Shown piece after piece: positions 49,196-56,775 of a DNA stretch of 64,000 nt. The position numbers and the translations under genes were made by a program. Every line of letters starts with the position of its first letter. Position 1 is the first letter of the stretch. The stretch is taken from NCBI RefSeq assembly GCF_018139625.1, contig NZ_JAGSOH010000006.1, positions 57,151 through 121,150 of the forward strand, written 5' to 3'. Under the pieces are notes generated by a model. The model did no database searches, had not been told where the DNA came from, and saw only the letters and a program-made list of their open reading frames with translations. The DNA is from Actinospica acidithermotolerans (GTDB lineage: Bacteria; Actinomycetota; Actinomycetes; Streptomycetales; Catenulisporaceae).

Positions 49196-49235
49196 CCGCG
49201 CGGTCGGCCGTCTTACGAGACGGCCGACCGCGCGG
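49196..49235. terminator. Bidirectional terminator hairpin
   Basis: A perfect 17-bp stem (CCGCGCGGTCGGCCGTC with its complement) and 6-nt loop lie 30 bp after the transporter stop. The convergent flavin-reductase gene ends inside the structure: its TAA is in the loop and its last codons form one arm. Confidence 0.85.
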
Positions 49236-49851
49236 CGTGCGGCATCTTCCAGCCGACCGCGAGCCTCGACGGCCGCAGCCGCTCCCCGCCGCCGTAGAAC
49301 TCGCAGAACTTCATGATCAGCGGATCCCACGCGTCCGGGTCGACGTAGTGGGTGCCGGGGATGACGACCGACTCCTCCACATGCGCCCGCAGCACCTTGA
49401 CCTCGAACGCCGAGCAGTTGAGCTCGCCGCGGTCCAGCGGATGGGAGTCGACGAGCGTGCACTCCAGCTGGATCGGGCACTCGGCGATCCGGCTCGGCGC
49501 GACGAGCTCGGAGGCCTGCTCGGTGAGCCCCGAGACGCCGAACTTGTCCCTCTCGCTCCGGTAGCCCTGCTCCGCCTTGTACGGCGCGACCACGTTCGCT
49601 CCCGTCGTCAGGGCGAGCCGGTCCACGGCGTCGGCGTGCGTCGAGGGGACGAGGTTGAGCACGCACTCGCCCTCGCGCTCCAGGTTGATCGCCGTCTGGC
49701 TCCGCCGGCTCAGGCCCAGCACGGCCGACTGGCTCAGCCACCAGGCCGAGGACATCGGCGCGATGTTCGTCGTGCCGTCCGGGTTGCGCGTGCTGATCAG
49801 CACGACGGGCGTTCCGAAATACAAGACCTTGAGTTCCCGTGTCGTATGCAT
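49213..49851 (-). CDS. Flavin reductase-like / FMN-binding split-barrel protein
   Basis: A 212-residue protein of the flavin-reductase-like (DIM6/NTAB) family. LKVLYFGTPVVLISTRNPDGTTNIAPMSSAWWLSQSAVLGLSRRSQTAINLEREGECVLNLV is the FMN-binding core. KFGVSGLTEQASELVAPSRIAECPIQLEC and IPGTHYVD complete it. Such proteins either reduce free flavin for a partner monooxygenase or act on small molecules. The ATG at 49851 is chosen because conserved sequence starts there. It converges with the pyrimidine operon and lies just downstream of pucR on the same strand, so it may be under the same control. Confidence 0.85.
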   Translation of the reverse strand: MHTTRELKVLYFGTPVVLISTRNPDGTTNIAPMSSAWWLSQSAVLGLSRRSQTAINLEREGECVLNLVPSTHADAVDRLALTTGANVVAPYKAEQGYRSERDKFGVSGLTEQASELVAPSRIAECPIQLECTLVDSHPLDRGELNCSAFEVKVLRAHVEESVVIPGTHYVDPDAWDPLIMKFCEFYGGGERLRPSRLAVGWKMPHAARSAVS

Positions 49852-49903
49852 GGCTCCACTCTGCCTGCGTCGACCGTCGCGAACCGGCGGGATTCGGACG
49901 TCG

Positions 49904-51499
49904 CTACCCGCTTTCCCCTCCGGAGGCCGAGGACTGCTGAGCGTCATAGGCGAGCAGCGCGACGTACAGCGAGACGAGCTGGTCCCAGTCGTCGAGATCG
50001 ACGTCGAGCAGCGACTCGATGCTGTGCAGCCTGCGGTAGAGCGCGGGCCGGGAGAAGTGGTGCTCCTGCGCGGCGAGCGACTTGTTGCGACCGGTGCGCA
50101 GATACGACCGCAGCACGTCGAGCAGCTCCTGCTCGGCGAACAGCGGGCCGAGCTCGCGTTCGATGAAGGCCTGGAGTTCGGGCTCGTCGCGAAGCAGCCG
50201 GACCAGGCCGCGCAGGTGCACGTCGCGGAGCCGGGCGACCGGGCCGGCCGGCGGATCTGCCAAAGCGGCGTCCGCGACGTGGACCGCCTCGGCGAACGAG
50301 TGCGGGAGCTGGTCGAGGGTGACGCAGTCGGAGCCGGCGCCGACGATGAACCTCCGGCCGCGGCCCGGCCCGTGCTCGCAGGCCTTGAGGACCAGACGGT
50401 TCACGGCCGTGCCGGCGTCCTGATCGCGGGGCAGGCTGACCAGTACCGCTATCGCGCTCTCGCCGGTCCAGCCCGCGAGCCCGGCGAGCCCCTCCTCGGC
50501 CAGGACGCGGCGGAACAGCAGGTCAAGACCCTCGCCGCCGCCGGTCAGGGGCCTGACGATCAGCGGGACGAGGGTGCGCCGGTTCACCGGCAGGCCCAGC
50601 GCGCGCACGCGCGGCAGCAGCTGGTCGGGGCGCCCGGAGCCCGAGGCCAGGTCGGCGAGCATGGCCTGCGCGGCCTCGCCCTCCAGCCCGTCGCGCGCGA
50701 ACTCGACGCCCCCGCCGACGAGCCGGTGCACGGCCAGCGCCTCGGCCGCGCGGTCCGCGATCATCCGGCCCTCGGCCTCGGTGCCGCGGTAGCCGAACAG
50801 CAGTAGCCTGGCCCACTGGCGGCCGCGTGCCTCGAGCGGCGCGCCGATCCAGCCGTCCGGGCCGACGCTGGTGTTCCCGTTGAGCCGGGCGACCTGCCGG
50901 GAGACGCGGTCCCAGTCGCGCATCAGCTCGCCGAGGGCGCCGCGGTCCCCGGCGGAGGCCAGCACGCGCTGGGCCAGGTTCACCAGCATGACCGGGCAGC
51001 CGGCGAAGGCCGCCACCTCGTCGAGCAGCCGCTGCAGCGAGGCGCCGGAGAGGTTGAGGGCGGCGAGCGCGGAGCGCAGCCGGTCGGACAGGTCCACGGC
51101 GGCGAAGCGCTCGTTGAGCAGTCGCGCATGGACCTCTTCGGTGAACTTCGCGAAGGGCGCGGGCCGGTGCAGGACGATCAGCGGCACGCCGCGTTGCTCG
51201 GCCGCCCTGCGCAGCGCGGGCGGGGTGGTTGCGAACGCGCGGCCGAGGCCGAGGACCACGGCGGCGACATCGGCGCCGTGCATCGCCTCCATGTACGCGG
51301 TCTGGGCCTTCGGGTCGTCGGCCAGCAGCAGGCCGGTCGTCAGCACGATCTCGCCGCCGGAGAGCATCACCCCGACGTCCAGCGCCTCGGCCACGTGCAC
51401 CCAGCGCACCGGCCGGTCCAGGCCGGCCGCGCCGGCCACCACTTCCGGACCGAACGACGCGACGAGGTCGAGCCCGAGCACGTCACGCACCGTCAACAT
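49904..51499 (-). CDS. PucR-family transcriptional regulator
   Basis: A 531-residue regulator. The N-terminal PucR domain (MLTVRDVLGLDLVASFGPEVVAGAAGLDRPVRWVHVAE, GGEIVLTTGLLL) spans about residues 1-125. A GGDEF-like/CdaR middle region follows. The C-terminal PucR-type helix-turn-helix (VLRSYLRTGRNKSLAAQEHHFSRPALYRRLHSIESLL) lies at about residues 460-500. The family controls purine, allantoin or related nucleobase catabolism; here the adjacent pyrimidine/hydantoin genes are likely targets. TACACT lies 8 bases before the ATG with no ribosome site, suggesting a leaderless mRNA. Confidence 0.9.
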   Translation of the reverse strand: MLTVRDVLGLDLVASFGPEVVAGAAGLDRPVRWVHVAEALDVGVMLSGGEIVLTTGLLLADDPKAQTAYMEAMHGADVAAVVLGLGRAFATTPPALRRAAEQRGVPLIVLHRPAPFAKFTEEVHARLLNERFAAVDLSDRLRSALAALNLSGASLQRLLDEVAAFAGCPVMLVNLAQRVLASAGDRGALGELMRDWDRVSRQVARLNGNTSVGPDGWIGAPLEARGRQWARLLLFGYRGTEAEGRMIADRAAEALAVHRLVGGGVEFARDGLEGEAAQAMLADLASGSGRPDQLLPRVRALGLPVNRRTLVPLIVRPLTGGGEGLDLLFRRVLAEEGLAGLAGWTGESAIAVLVSLPRDQDAGTAVNRLVLKACEHGPGRGRRFIVGAGSDCVTLDQLPHSFAEAVHVADAALADPPAGPVARLRDVHLRGLVRLLRDEPELQAFIERELGPLFAEQELLDVLRSYLRTGRNKSLAAQEHHFSRPALYRRLHSIESLLDVDLDDWDQLVSLYVALLAYDAQQSSASGGESG

Positions 51500-51634
51500 G
51501 GCTGGAGAGTGTATCCGCCTCCGACCGCGCGGCCGGTGACCTGCCCGGCGGCCTGCCCGGTGAGCTACACGGCGCCGGGTCGTTCCGGTACACGGCGTCG
51601 GCTCGCCGCGGACCGATGGTCAGGCGGTCTGACA

Positions 51635-51664
51635 GGCACGTGCCGGCCCGCGCCGGCACGTGCC
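51635..51664 (-). terminator. Terminator hairpin after the DUF4232 lipoprotein gene
   Basis: A perfect 13-bp stem GGCACGTGCCGGC with a 4-nt loop begins 10 bases after the stop codon at 51674. It separates this gene from pucR. Confidence 0.8.
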
Positions 51665-51673
51665 GGGTCGCGT

Positions 51674-52396
51674 TCAGCCGCCGACCGAGACGCCGAAGGT
51701 TCCGGGCACGACCGGGTTGACCTCGAACGCCGAGCAGATGCCCTGCGTCCCCAGGTGCGCGCCCGTGCTGATGGCGATGGTCTTCGTCGTGTTCGGCGCC
51801 GTGATCTCGATCGTGCCGGTGCCGTTCGGGTAGCAGGACTGGTCGGTGTGCAGGAGGTACTCGATGACGGAGTACGAAACGCCGCCGGGGGCGAGCGTGA
51901 CCAGCGGCGGGCTGGTCAGCTGCGGCAGGTCGCCGCGGTCGCCGTTGAGCACGCGGGTCGCGTTGATCACCGTGCCCGAGTCCTCGATCGCAGCGCCCGG
52001 ATAGCCCTGCAGCGTGCATGTGTGCGTGCTGATGTTCTTGAAGACGACGGCGCCCTCCTGCAGCGGCTGGCTCTGCGTGCCGTAGCCCGGATAGATCTTC
52101 AGATCATCGTTGTCGCAGGCCGGGACGGTCGACTTCTTCGACGCGCCCGTGCTGCCGGTCGTGGTGCCGCCCGCGGCCTTCGTCGGCGCGGCGGACGCGG
52201 TCGCGGCGGCCGATGCGCTCGCCGGAGCGCCGGCGCCCGGCGTGCCGCCGTTCGCCGCGGCGCCGGTCGTGGTCGCGCTCCCGGTCGTCGCGGTCGCGCC
52301 CTTCGCGGACGGCGGCGCCGCCTGGGCCGTTCCGCACGCGGCCGCGCCCAGAGCCACCGTCGAGAGCGCGCACGCCGCGATCGTCTTCTTGAACAT
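51674..52396 (-). CDS. DUF4232 lipoprotein
   Basis: A 240-residue secreted lipoprotein. The signal peptide MFKKTIAACALSTVALGAAAC ends in a lipobox with the modified Cys21. A long Ala/Thr/Gly-rich linker (about 70 residues) leads to a C-terminal DUF4232 domain (GAVVFKNISTHTCTLQGYPGAAIED and a Cys-containing YLLHTDQSCYPNGTGTIEITAPN). The domain is common in actinomycete surface lipoproteins; its function is unknown. The ATG at 52396 has GGGGAG upstream; the in-frame extension to 52531 precedes the signal peptide and is rejected. Confidence 0.88.
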   Translation of the reverse strand: MFKKTIAACALSTVALGAAACGTAQAAPPSAKGATATTGSATTTGAAANGGTPGAGAPASASAAATASAAPTKAAGGTTTGSTGASKKSTVPACDNDDLKIYPGYGTQSQPLQEGAVVFKNISTHTCTLQGYPGAAIEDSGTVINATRVLNGDRGDLPQLTSPPLVTLAPGGVSYSVIEYLLHTDQSCYPNGTGTIEITAPNTTKTIAISTGAHLGTQGICSAFEVNPVVPGTFGVSVGG

Positions 52397-52557
52397 GATC
52401 AAAGTCTCCCCACCTCGATCTTCGCTGCTTCCTCCGTTGATAAAGACGCCCGAACGCGCCGGCGGTTGACGTGAGTTTTCCAAGGTCGGGGCGGTACCGC
52501 TAAACGTTCTTTCGGTGTCGGTCACGCGCATTTCGGGATCTGGACACCTCTACGGCA

Positions 52558-52563
52558 TAAGTT
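52558..52563 (+). promoter_or_regulatory. -10-like element of a leaderless promoter
   Basis: TAAGTT followed by exactly 7 bases and the GTG at 52571; no ribosome-binding site is present. Confidence 0.45.
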
Positions 52564-52570
52564 CGCCGCC

Positions 52571-53848
52571 GTGGATTCCGACGTACGACTTCTCGAATCT
52601 GATCGACCCGCTCACGACGCGGCGCCCCCGGCCGCCGCCGACGAGCGGTCCACGCGCTTCGCGGGCGTGACGGCGCGGCTGAACTCGTTCGCCGACCCGT
52701 GGCGGGCGCGGCTCGGGATCGGCGGCCCGGAGGGCGACGCGCTCGCGGTGTGGCTGCTCTCCCGGGTGCCGATGCTCCTGATCACCTGGGCCGTGGCCTG
52801 GACCGGCTTCAGCTACACGGCCAAGGAGCCGCACGGCTACGCCTCGGTCTGGCAGCGCTGGGACTGGCTTCGCTACCAGGGCATCGCAGCGAACGGATAC
52901 ACGCTGCATGCCCGGCACGGCGCGTCCATCGCGTTCTTCCCCGGCTACCCGATCATCCTGTACGTCGTCCACTTCGTCCTGCGCTCGTGGGTCTTCTCCG
53001 GCCTGATCATCTCGCTCGTCACCGGCGCCATCGCGTGCCTCGCGCTGGTGCGGATCATCGCGATGGAGGCCGAGGCCGCCGGCCTGTCCGCCACCGGAGT
53101 CCGCACCGCCGCCCGGGACGGCCTGCTGCTGTTCGTCTGGGCGCCGGCCGCCGTCTTCATGGCCGCCGGCTACACCGAGCCGCCGTTCCTGGCCTGCGCG
53201 CTGTGGGCGTGGATCTACGCGAGGCAGGGCAAGTGGCTGCGCGTCGGAATCCTGCTGGCCGTCGGCTCGGCCATCCACATCAACGGCCTGTTCGTCCTCG
53301 CCGGCGTCGGCGTGCTGTTCCTGCAATCACGGCCCGGCGGACTCCGCGGCTGGCTCAAGGGCTGGCCGCTCGTTCTCCCCGTGCTGCCGGTGGCCGCTTT
53401 CATGGTCTACCTGCACAAGCTGACGGGCAGCTGGAACGCCTGGGAGCACGCCGAGGCCACCGGCTGGAACCGGCACGAGACCTACCCCTGGCGCACCCTC
53501 GCCAACACCTGGCACTACGCGTTCGGCCGCGGCATGGTCGCCGAGAACGCCTGGGAGTACCAGCTCGAATTGGTCGTCACCTTCATCGGCATCGCCCTCG
53601 CGATCTGGCTCGCCTACAAGCGCCGCTGGGCCGAGTTCGTGTACGTCGGCCTCTCCGTCGGCACGCTCGCCACCTCGCACGTCTACCTCTCGGTCAACCG
53701 CGAGACGCTCAGCTGGTGGCCGCTGTGGGCGATCCTCGGCGTCTGGTGCGTGCGACGGCCGTGGTTCAAGTCCGTGTATCTGACATTCTCCGCGCCGATC
53801 ATGTTCGTCATCGCCTACATGTTCCTCAGCGGCAAGTGGGCCGGATAG
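52571..53848 (+). CDS. PIG-V-like mannosyltransferase family membrane protein
   Basis: A 425-residue GT-C type membrane protein with about ten helices. The first extracellular loop region has WQRWDWLRYQGIAANGY and SIAFFPGYPIILYVV, equivalent to the W-D-x3-Y...FFPxYP signature of GPI-mannosyltransferase 2 (PIG-V)-like proteins that use polyprenyl-phosphate-mannose. APAAVFMAAGYTEPPFLACALWAW is the next conserved part. A soluble 60-residue N-terminus precedes helix 1. A related enzyme follows 4 bp later, so the pair probably adds two sugars to one lipid or protein acceptor. Confidence 0.82.
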   Translation: MDSDVRLLESDRPAHDAAPPAAADERSTRFAGVTARLNSFADPWRARLGIGGPEGDALAVWLLSRVPMLLITWAVAWTGFSYTAKEPHGYASVWQRWDWLRYQGIAANGYTLHARHGASIAFFPGYPIILYVVHFVLRSWVFSGLIISLVTGAIACLALVRIIAMEAEAAGLSATGVRTAARDGLLLFVWAPAAVFMAAGYTEPPFLACALWAWIYARQGKWLRVGILLAVGSAIHINGLFVLAGVGVLFLQSRPGGLRGWLKGWPLVLPVLPVAAFMVYLHKLTGSWNAWEHAEATGWNRHETYPWRTLANTWHYAFGRGMVAENAWEYQLELVVTFIGIALAIWLAYKRRWAEFVYVGLSVGTLATSHVYLSVNRETLSWWPLWAILGVWCVRRPWFKSVYLTFSAPIMFVIAYMFLSGKWAG

Positions 53849-53852
53849 CCGC

Positions 53853-55031
53853 GTGGAATCTACGCTCGGCGCGGGCACGGACGTCGTCGGTGCCCGGACG
53901 CCATTCGCGGCCCGCGCCCGAAAGCGGCTGCGCGGCCACGCGCCGGAGATCATCGCGTACTGCGTCGTGCGGGCGGTCGGGCTCGTCGTGCTCGCGGCGA
54001 TGGCGTCGCACTCGGGCCACCTCGTATCGCTGCTGACCAAGTGGGACGGCTCGTTCTACCTGGAGGTGGCACGGCACGGATACGACACCGCGCTGACGTA
54101 CCGGCCGGACGGCAGCCTCGTCAACACGGACATCGTCTTCTTCCCGCTCTATCCGTTCCTGACCGGGCTGCTCGGCCTTGGCCTCGGCGTCACGGCCGCG
54201 GCACTGCTCGTCAGTCTCGGGAGCGGGATCGTCGCGGCCGTCGCCCTGTGCGGCATCGGCGAGCACCTGTACGACAAGCGCACCGGCGTGATCCTCGCGG
54301 CGCTCTGGGCCGCCGTGCCGACGGCAGTCGTCGAGTCGATGGCGTACACCGAATCGCTCTACACCGCCCTCGCCGCGCTGACCCTGCTATGCCTCCTCAG
54401 GGAGCGCTGGATCGCGGCGGGCATCGCAGCGTTCTTCGCCGGACTCACCCACCCGACCGGTATCGCTGCCGCGTTGACGATCGGCGTCTGCCTGCTCGCC
54501 GCGCTGCTGCGAGGTGAGCGCGGCGGGCGGGTCTGGCTCGCGACGGCGATGGCGCCGCTCGGCATGCTCGCGTACCTCGCTTGGGTGGCTGTCGAACTCG
54601 GCCGGTGGGACGGGTTCACGTATATGGAGGAACGCGGCTGGGGGAGTGACCCGAGCCTCGCCGGCGTCTGGCAGCAGATCGTCCGGTCGCTCACGCACGC
54701 GCTGCCGCTCGGGTACGAGGTGCCGGTCTTCGTGCTCGGCGCGTCGCTCCTGTTCGCGCTCTGGCTCACGCTCAGCCGCCGCATACGCCGCGACGGTCTG
54801 CCGGTCCTGGCCTTCGCCTGGATCTCCATCGCGCTCGCGCTCTTCATCGGCCCGACGTACTTTCACGCCGAGGCCAGGTTCCTGATGCCGGACTTCCCAC
54901 TGCTGCTGCCGCCCGCCGCCTTCCTGGCCCGCCGGAACCGGTACACGGCGCTGTGCGCCCTGACCGTCTGCGCGGGGCTCTCCGCATGGTACGGAGGCTA
55001 CCTGCTGACGATCTGGACGCACTCGCCGTGA
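53853..55031 (+). CDS. Second PIG-V-like mannosyltransferase family membrane protein
   Basis: A 392-residue multi-helix membrane protein related to the preceding one. LTKWDGSFYLEVARHGYDTALTYRPDGSLVNTDIVFFPLYPFLTGLL holds the W-D-x3-Y and FFPxYP signatures, with Asp after Trp as putative catalytic residue. VPTAVVESMAYTESLYTALAAL and GLTHPTGIAAAL follow as in PIG-V-type proteins. The GTG at 53853 lies 4 bp after the previous stop, so translation is coupled. Substrates are unknown; extracytoplasmic mannosylation of lipid or protein is the family role. Confidence 0.82.
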   Translation: MESTLGAGTDVVGARTPFAARARKRLRGHAPEIIAYCVVRAVGLVVLAAMASHSGHLVSLLTKWDGSFYLEVARHGYDTALTYRPDGSLVNTDIVFFPLYPFLTGLLGLGLGVTAAALLVSLGSGIVAAVALCGIGEHLYDKRTGVILAALWAAVPTAVVESMAYTESLYTALAALTLLCLLRERWIAAGIAAFFAGLTHPTGIAAALTIGVCLLAALLRGERGGRVWLATAMAPLGMLAYLAWVAVELGRWDGFTYMEERGWGSDPSLAGVWQQIVRSLTHALPLGYEVPVFVLGASLLFALWLTLSRRIRRDGLPVLAFAWISIALALFIGPTYFHAEARFLMPDFPLLLPPAAFLARRNRYTALCALTVCAGLSAWYGGYLLTIWTHSP

Positions 55032-55052
55032 TCGGATTCCGATCGTGATCGA

Positions 55053-56054
55053 TCAGCCCAGGGCGTTGATCACGGTCTGGAGGTAGGACGCGTCGCCCGA
55101 GGCGTCGCTGACGGCCGGGCCGCCCGTGATCAGGACCATCTCCACAATGTCGCCGCGGACCGCGAAGAAGTAGTGCCGGTCGGATGCGCCGCTCGGGTTG
55201 CCGTTCATCTCGGCCGGCTTGCCGTTGCTGTCGCGCAGCCTGCTGTCGATGGCGACGGCGCCGTCCGCGTGCGCGGTCTCGGTCGTGGTGCTGGTCACCG
55301 CGAGGCCGGTGATCGCGTCCGTGGACCCGGCGAACTGGGAGTCCTCCCCGAGGATCCCGTTCGTGAAGTACTCGAACGCCGCCTGTGCGTCGGACGCGCT
55401 CGCGTAGGTGTAGAACTCCTGGTCGGCGGTGGTCCCGGCCCACGCGCCGTCGCCCGTCGCGACACTCGGCGCCCCGAAGACGCGGGTGTCCATCCTCTCC
55501 GCCGGGTGCGGGTCGCCGGGAAGGGTGTGCTCGGAGCAGCCGCCCGCGTAGTACTGCCAGATCTCGTAGCTGCCCGCGGGACAGCTGGACGGGGTGCCGG
55601 CGTTCCAGTTCATACTGCTGTCGTACAGCACCTGAGACGCCGTGAGCCAGTGCTCCGACGCGGTCGCGGTAGACGTCGTCGCCCCCGTGGACGCAGGCCC
55701 GCTCGGCGTGTTCAGCGGCGAGGCCGAACCCCGCGTCCCGCTCGCGGTCGTGATCGGCAGGCCGGTCGGGCCCGAGGTCGGCGTCGGGCTAAATCCGGCG
55801 GACGGCGTCCGGCTGGCGCTCACGCTCGGGCTGGCGGCGGTCACGCGCGGCGTGCCCCCGTGGTGCGACGTGACCGCGAACGCGGCACCCGCGCCGGCGG
55901 CGACGAGTGCGAACGACGTGGTGGAGACGATGATTCGCTTGCGCATGGTGCGTTCCCTCCCTCGGACGCGGGCAGCGGATGCGCCCGCGGTGTGCGCAGC
56001 CCCCGCCGCCAGTTCGATGGCGTCGGAGAGCGCGGCGTCGAAGTCCTTGGACAC
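55053..56054 (-). CDS. Single-pass membrane protein coupled to an ECF sigma factor gene
   Basis: A 333-residue protein that I do not recognise as a named family. The first ~35 residues are cytosolic (SKDFDAALSDAIELAAGAAHTAG...). One membrane helix follows (IIVSTTSFALVAAGAGAAFAV, about residues 41-61), then about 70 residues rich in Ser, Thr and Pro, then an extracellular globular domain with three Cys (SSCPAGSYEIWQYYAGGC). The GTG at 56054 lies 2 bp after the sigma-factor stop and has an AGGGAGA site. By position and topology it may be an anti-sigma factor or signal receptor for that sigma factor, but no zinc anti-sigma motif is present. Confidence 0.75.
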   Translation of the reverse strand: MSKDFDAALSDAIELAAGAAHTAGASAARVRGRERTMRKRIIVSTTSFALVAAGAGAAFAVTSHHGGTPRVTAASPSVSASRTPSAGFSPTPTSGPTGLPITTASGTRGSASPLNTPSGPASTGATTSTATASEHWLTASQVLYDSSMNWNAGTPSSCPAGSYEIWQYYAGGCSEHTLPGDPHPAERMDTRVFGAPSVATGDGAWAGTTADQEFYTYASASDAQAAFEYFTNGILGEDSQFAGSTDAITGLAVTSTTTETAHADGAVAIDSRLRDSNGKPAEMNGNPSGASDRHYFFAVRGDIVEMVLITGGPAVSDASGDASYLQTVINALG

Positions 56055-56056
56055 GG

Positions 56057-56614
56057 TCAGATCTCCCTTCGGCTGATCTGCGGACGGGCGGCTCTGCTGT
56101 TCTTCGTCGCTTCGGGTGCGAGGCTGTCCGCGAATTCGGTCAGATGGGGTGCCAGGGCCCTGCGCCCGCGGGCGAGCCGGGCCTTGACGGAGCTCTGCGT
56201 GGACGAGGTCTCGATCGCGATCTCCTCCACCGACAGCCCGGCGTAGTGGTAGAGCACGATCGCCATCCGCTGGTCGGCGGAGATCTTGCGCAGCGCGCTG
56301 ACGACCGCGAGGTGGTCGGGGCTCATCCCGGACACCTCGGAATCCCGGTACTCCCGCCGGTGCGCCGTCAGCCGGTTCACGGCCTTGCGCCACGACGAGA
56401 CCGCCAGCCGCGCCGCGACCGTGCGCACCCACGCCTCGGGGTTGCCGTGCCGGCCCGCCAGCTTCGGCCACTGCTGCCAGGCCCGCGCGAACGCCTCCTG
56501 GGTGCAGTCCTCGGCCTCGTGCAGGCTGCCGGTCATCGCATAGATCTGCCCGACCACCCGCCGATGCGTCGACGCGTAGAACGCGTCGAACTCCCGCTCG
56601 AGCTCGGCCCCCAT
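56057..56614 (-). CDS. SigE-family ECF RNA polymerase sigma factor
   Basis: A 185-residue ECF sigma factor. Region 2 is at residues about 8-70 (FDAFYASTHRRVVGQIYAMTGSLHEAEDCTQEAFARAWQQW). Region 4 is at about 100-160 (ISADQRMAIVLYHYAGLSVEEIAIETSSTQSSVKARLARGRRAL). The sequence matches the actinobacterial SigE-type group often coupled to a following membrane protein. A GGAGGGG site precedes the ATG. The next gene, 2 bp away, encodes a single-pass membrane protein that is its probable regulator. Target promoters are unknown. Confidence 0.92.
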   Translation of the reverse strand: MGAELEREFDAFYASTHRRVVGQIYAMTGSLHEAEDCTQEAFARAWQQWPKLAGRHGNPEAWVRTVAARLAVSSWRKAVNRLTAHRREYRDSEVSGMSPDHLAVVSALRKISADQRMAIVLYHYAGLSVEEIAIETSSTQSSVKARLARGRRALAPHLTEFADSLAPEATKNSRAARPQISRREI

Positions 56615-56718
56615 CCCCGCCCCCTCCGTCCCGGTGCCGCGAACCCGTTCGCGACTTCGGTGAGATTACGCGCGGAGCCCGAAGCCGGTTACATCACGGT
56701 TCGGCCTCGGAAGACGGC

Positions 56719-56754
56719 GAGGCCCGGCGCTCATCAGGGTGAGCGCCGGGCCTC
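56719..56754 (-). terminator. Terminator hairpin of the polysaccharide operon
   Basis: A perfect 15-bp stem GAGGCCCGGCGCTCA with a 6-nt loop starts 21 bases after the stop codon at 56776 and closes the minus-strand polysaccharide operon. Confidence 0.85.
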
Positions 56755-56775
56755 GGTCCGGGGAGGGGCGGGACG

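Noticed and set aside
56615..56775. Possible small gene between sigma factor and dehydrogenase genes
   Set aside because: The gap is filled by a strong terminator hairpin and has no reading frame with a ribosome site.
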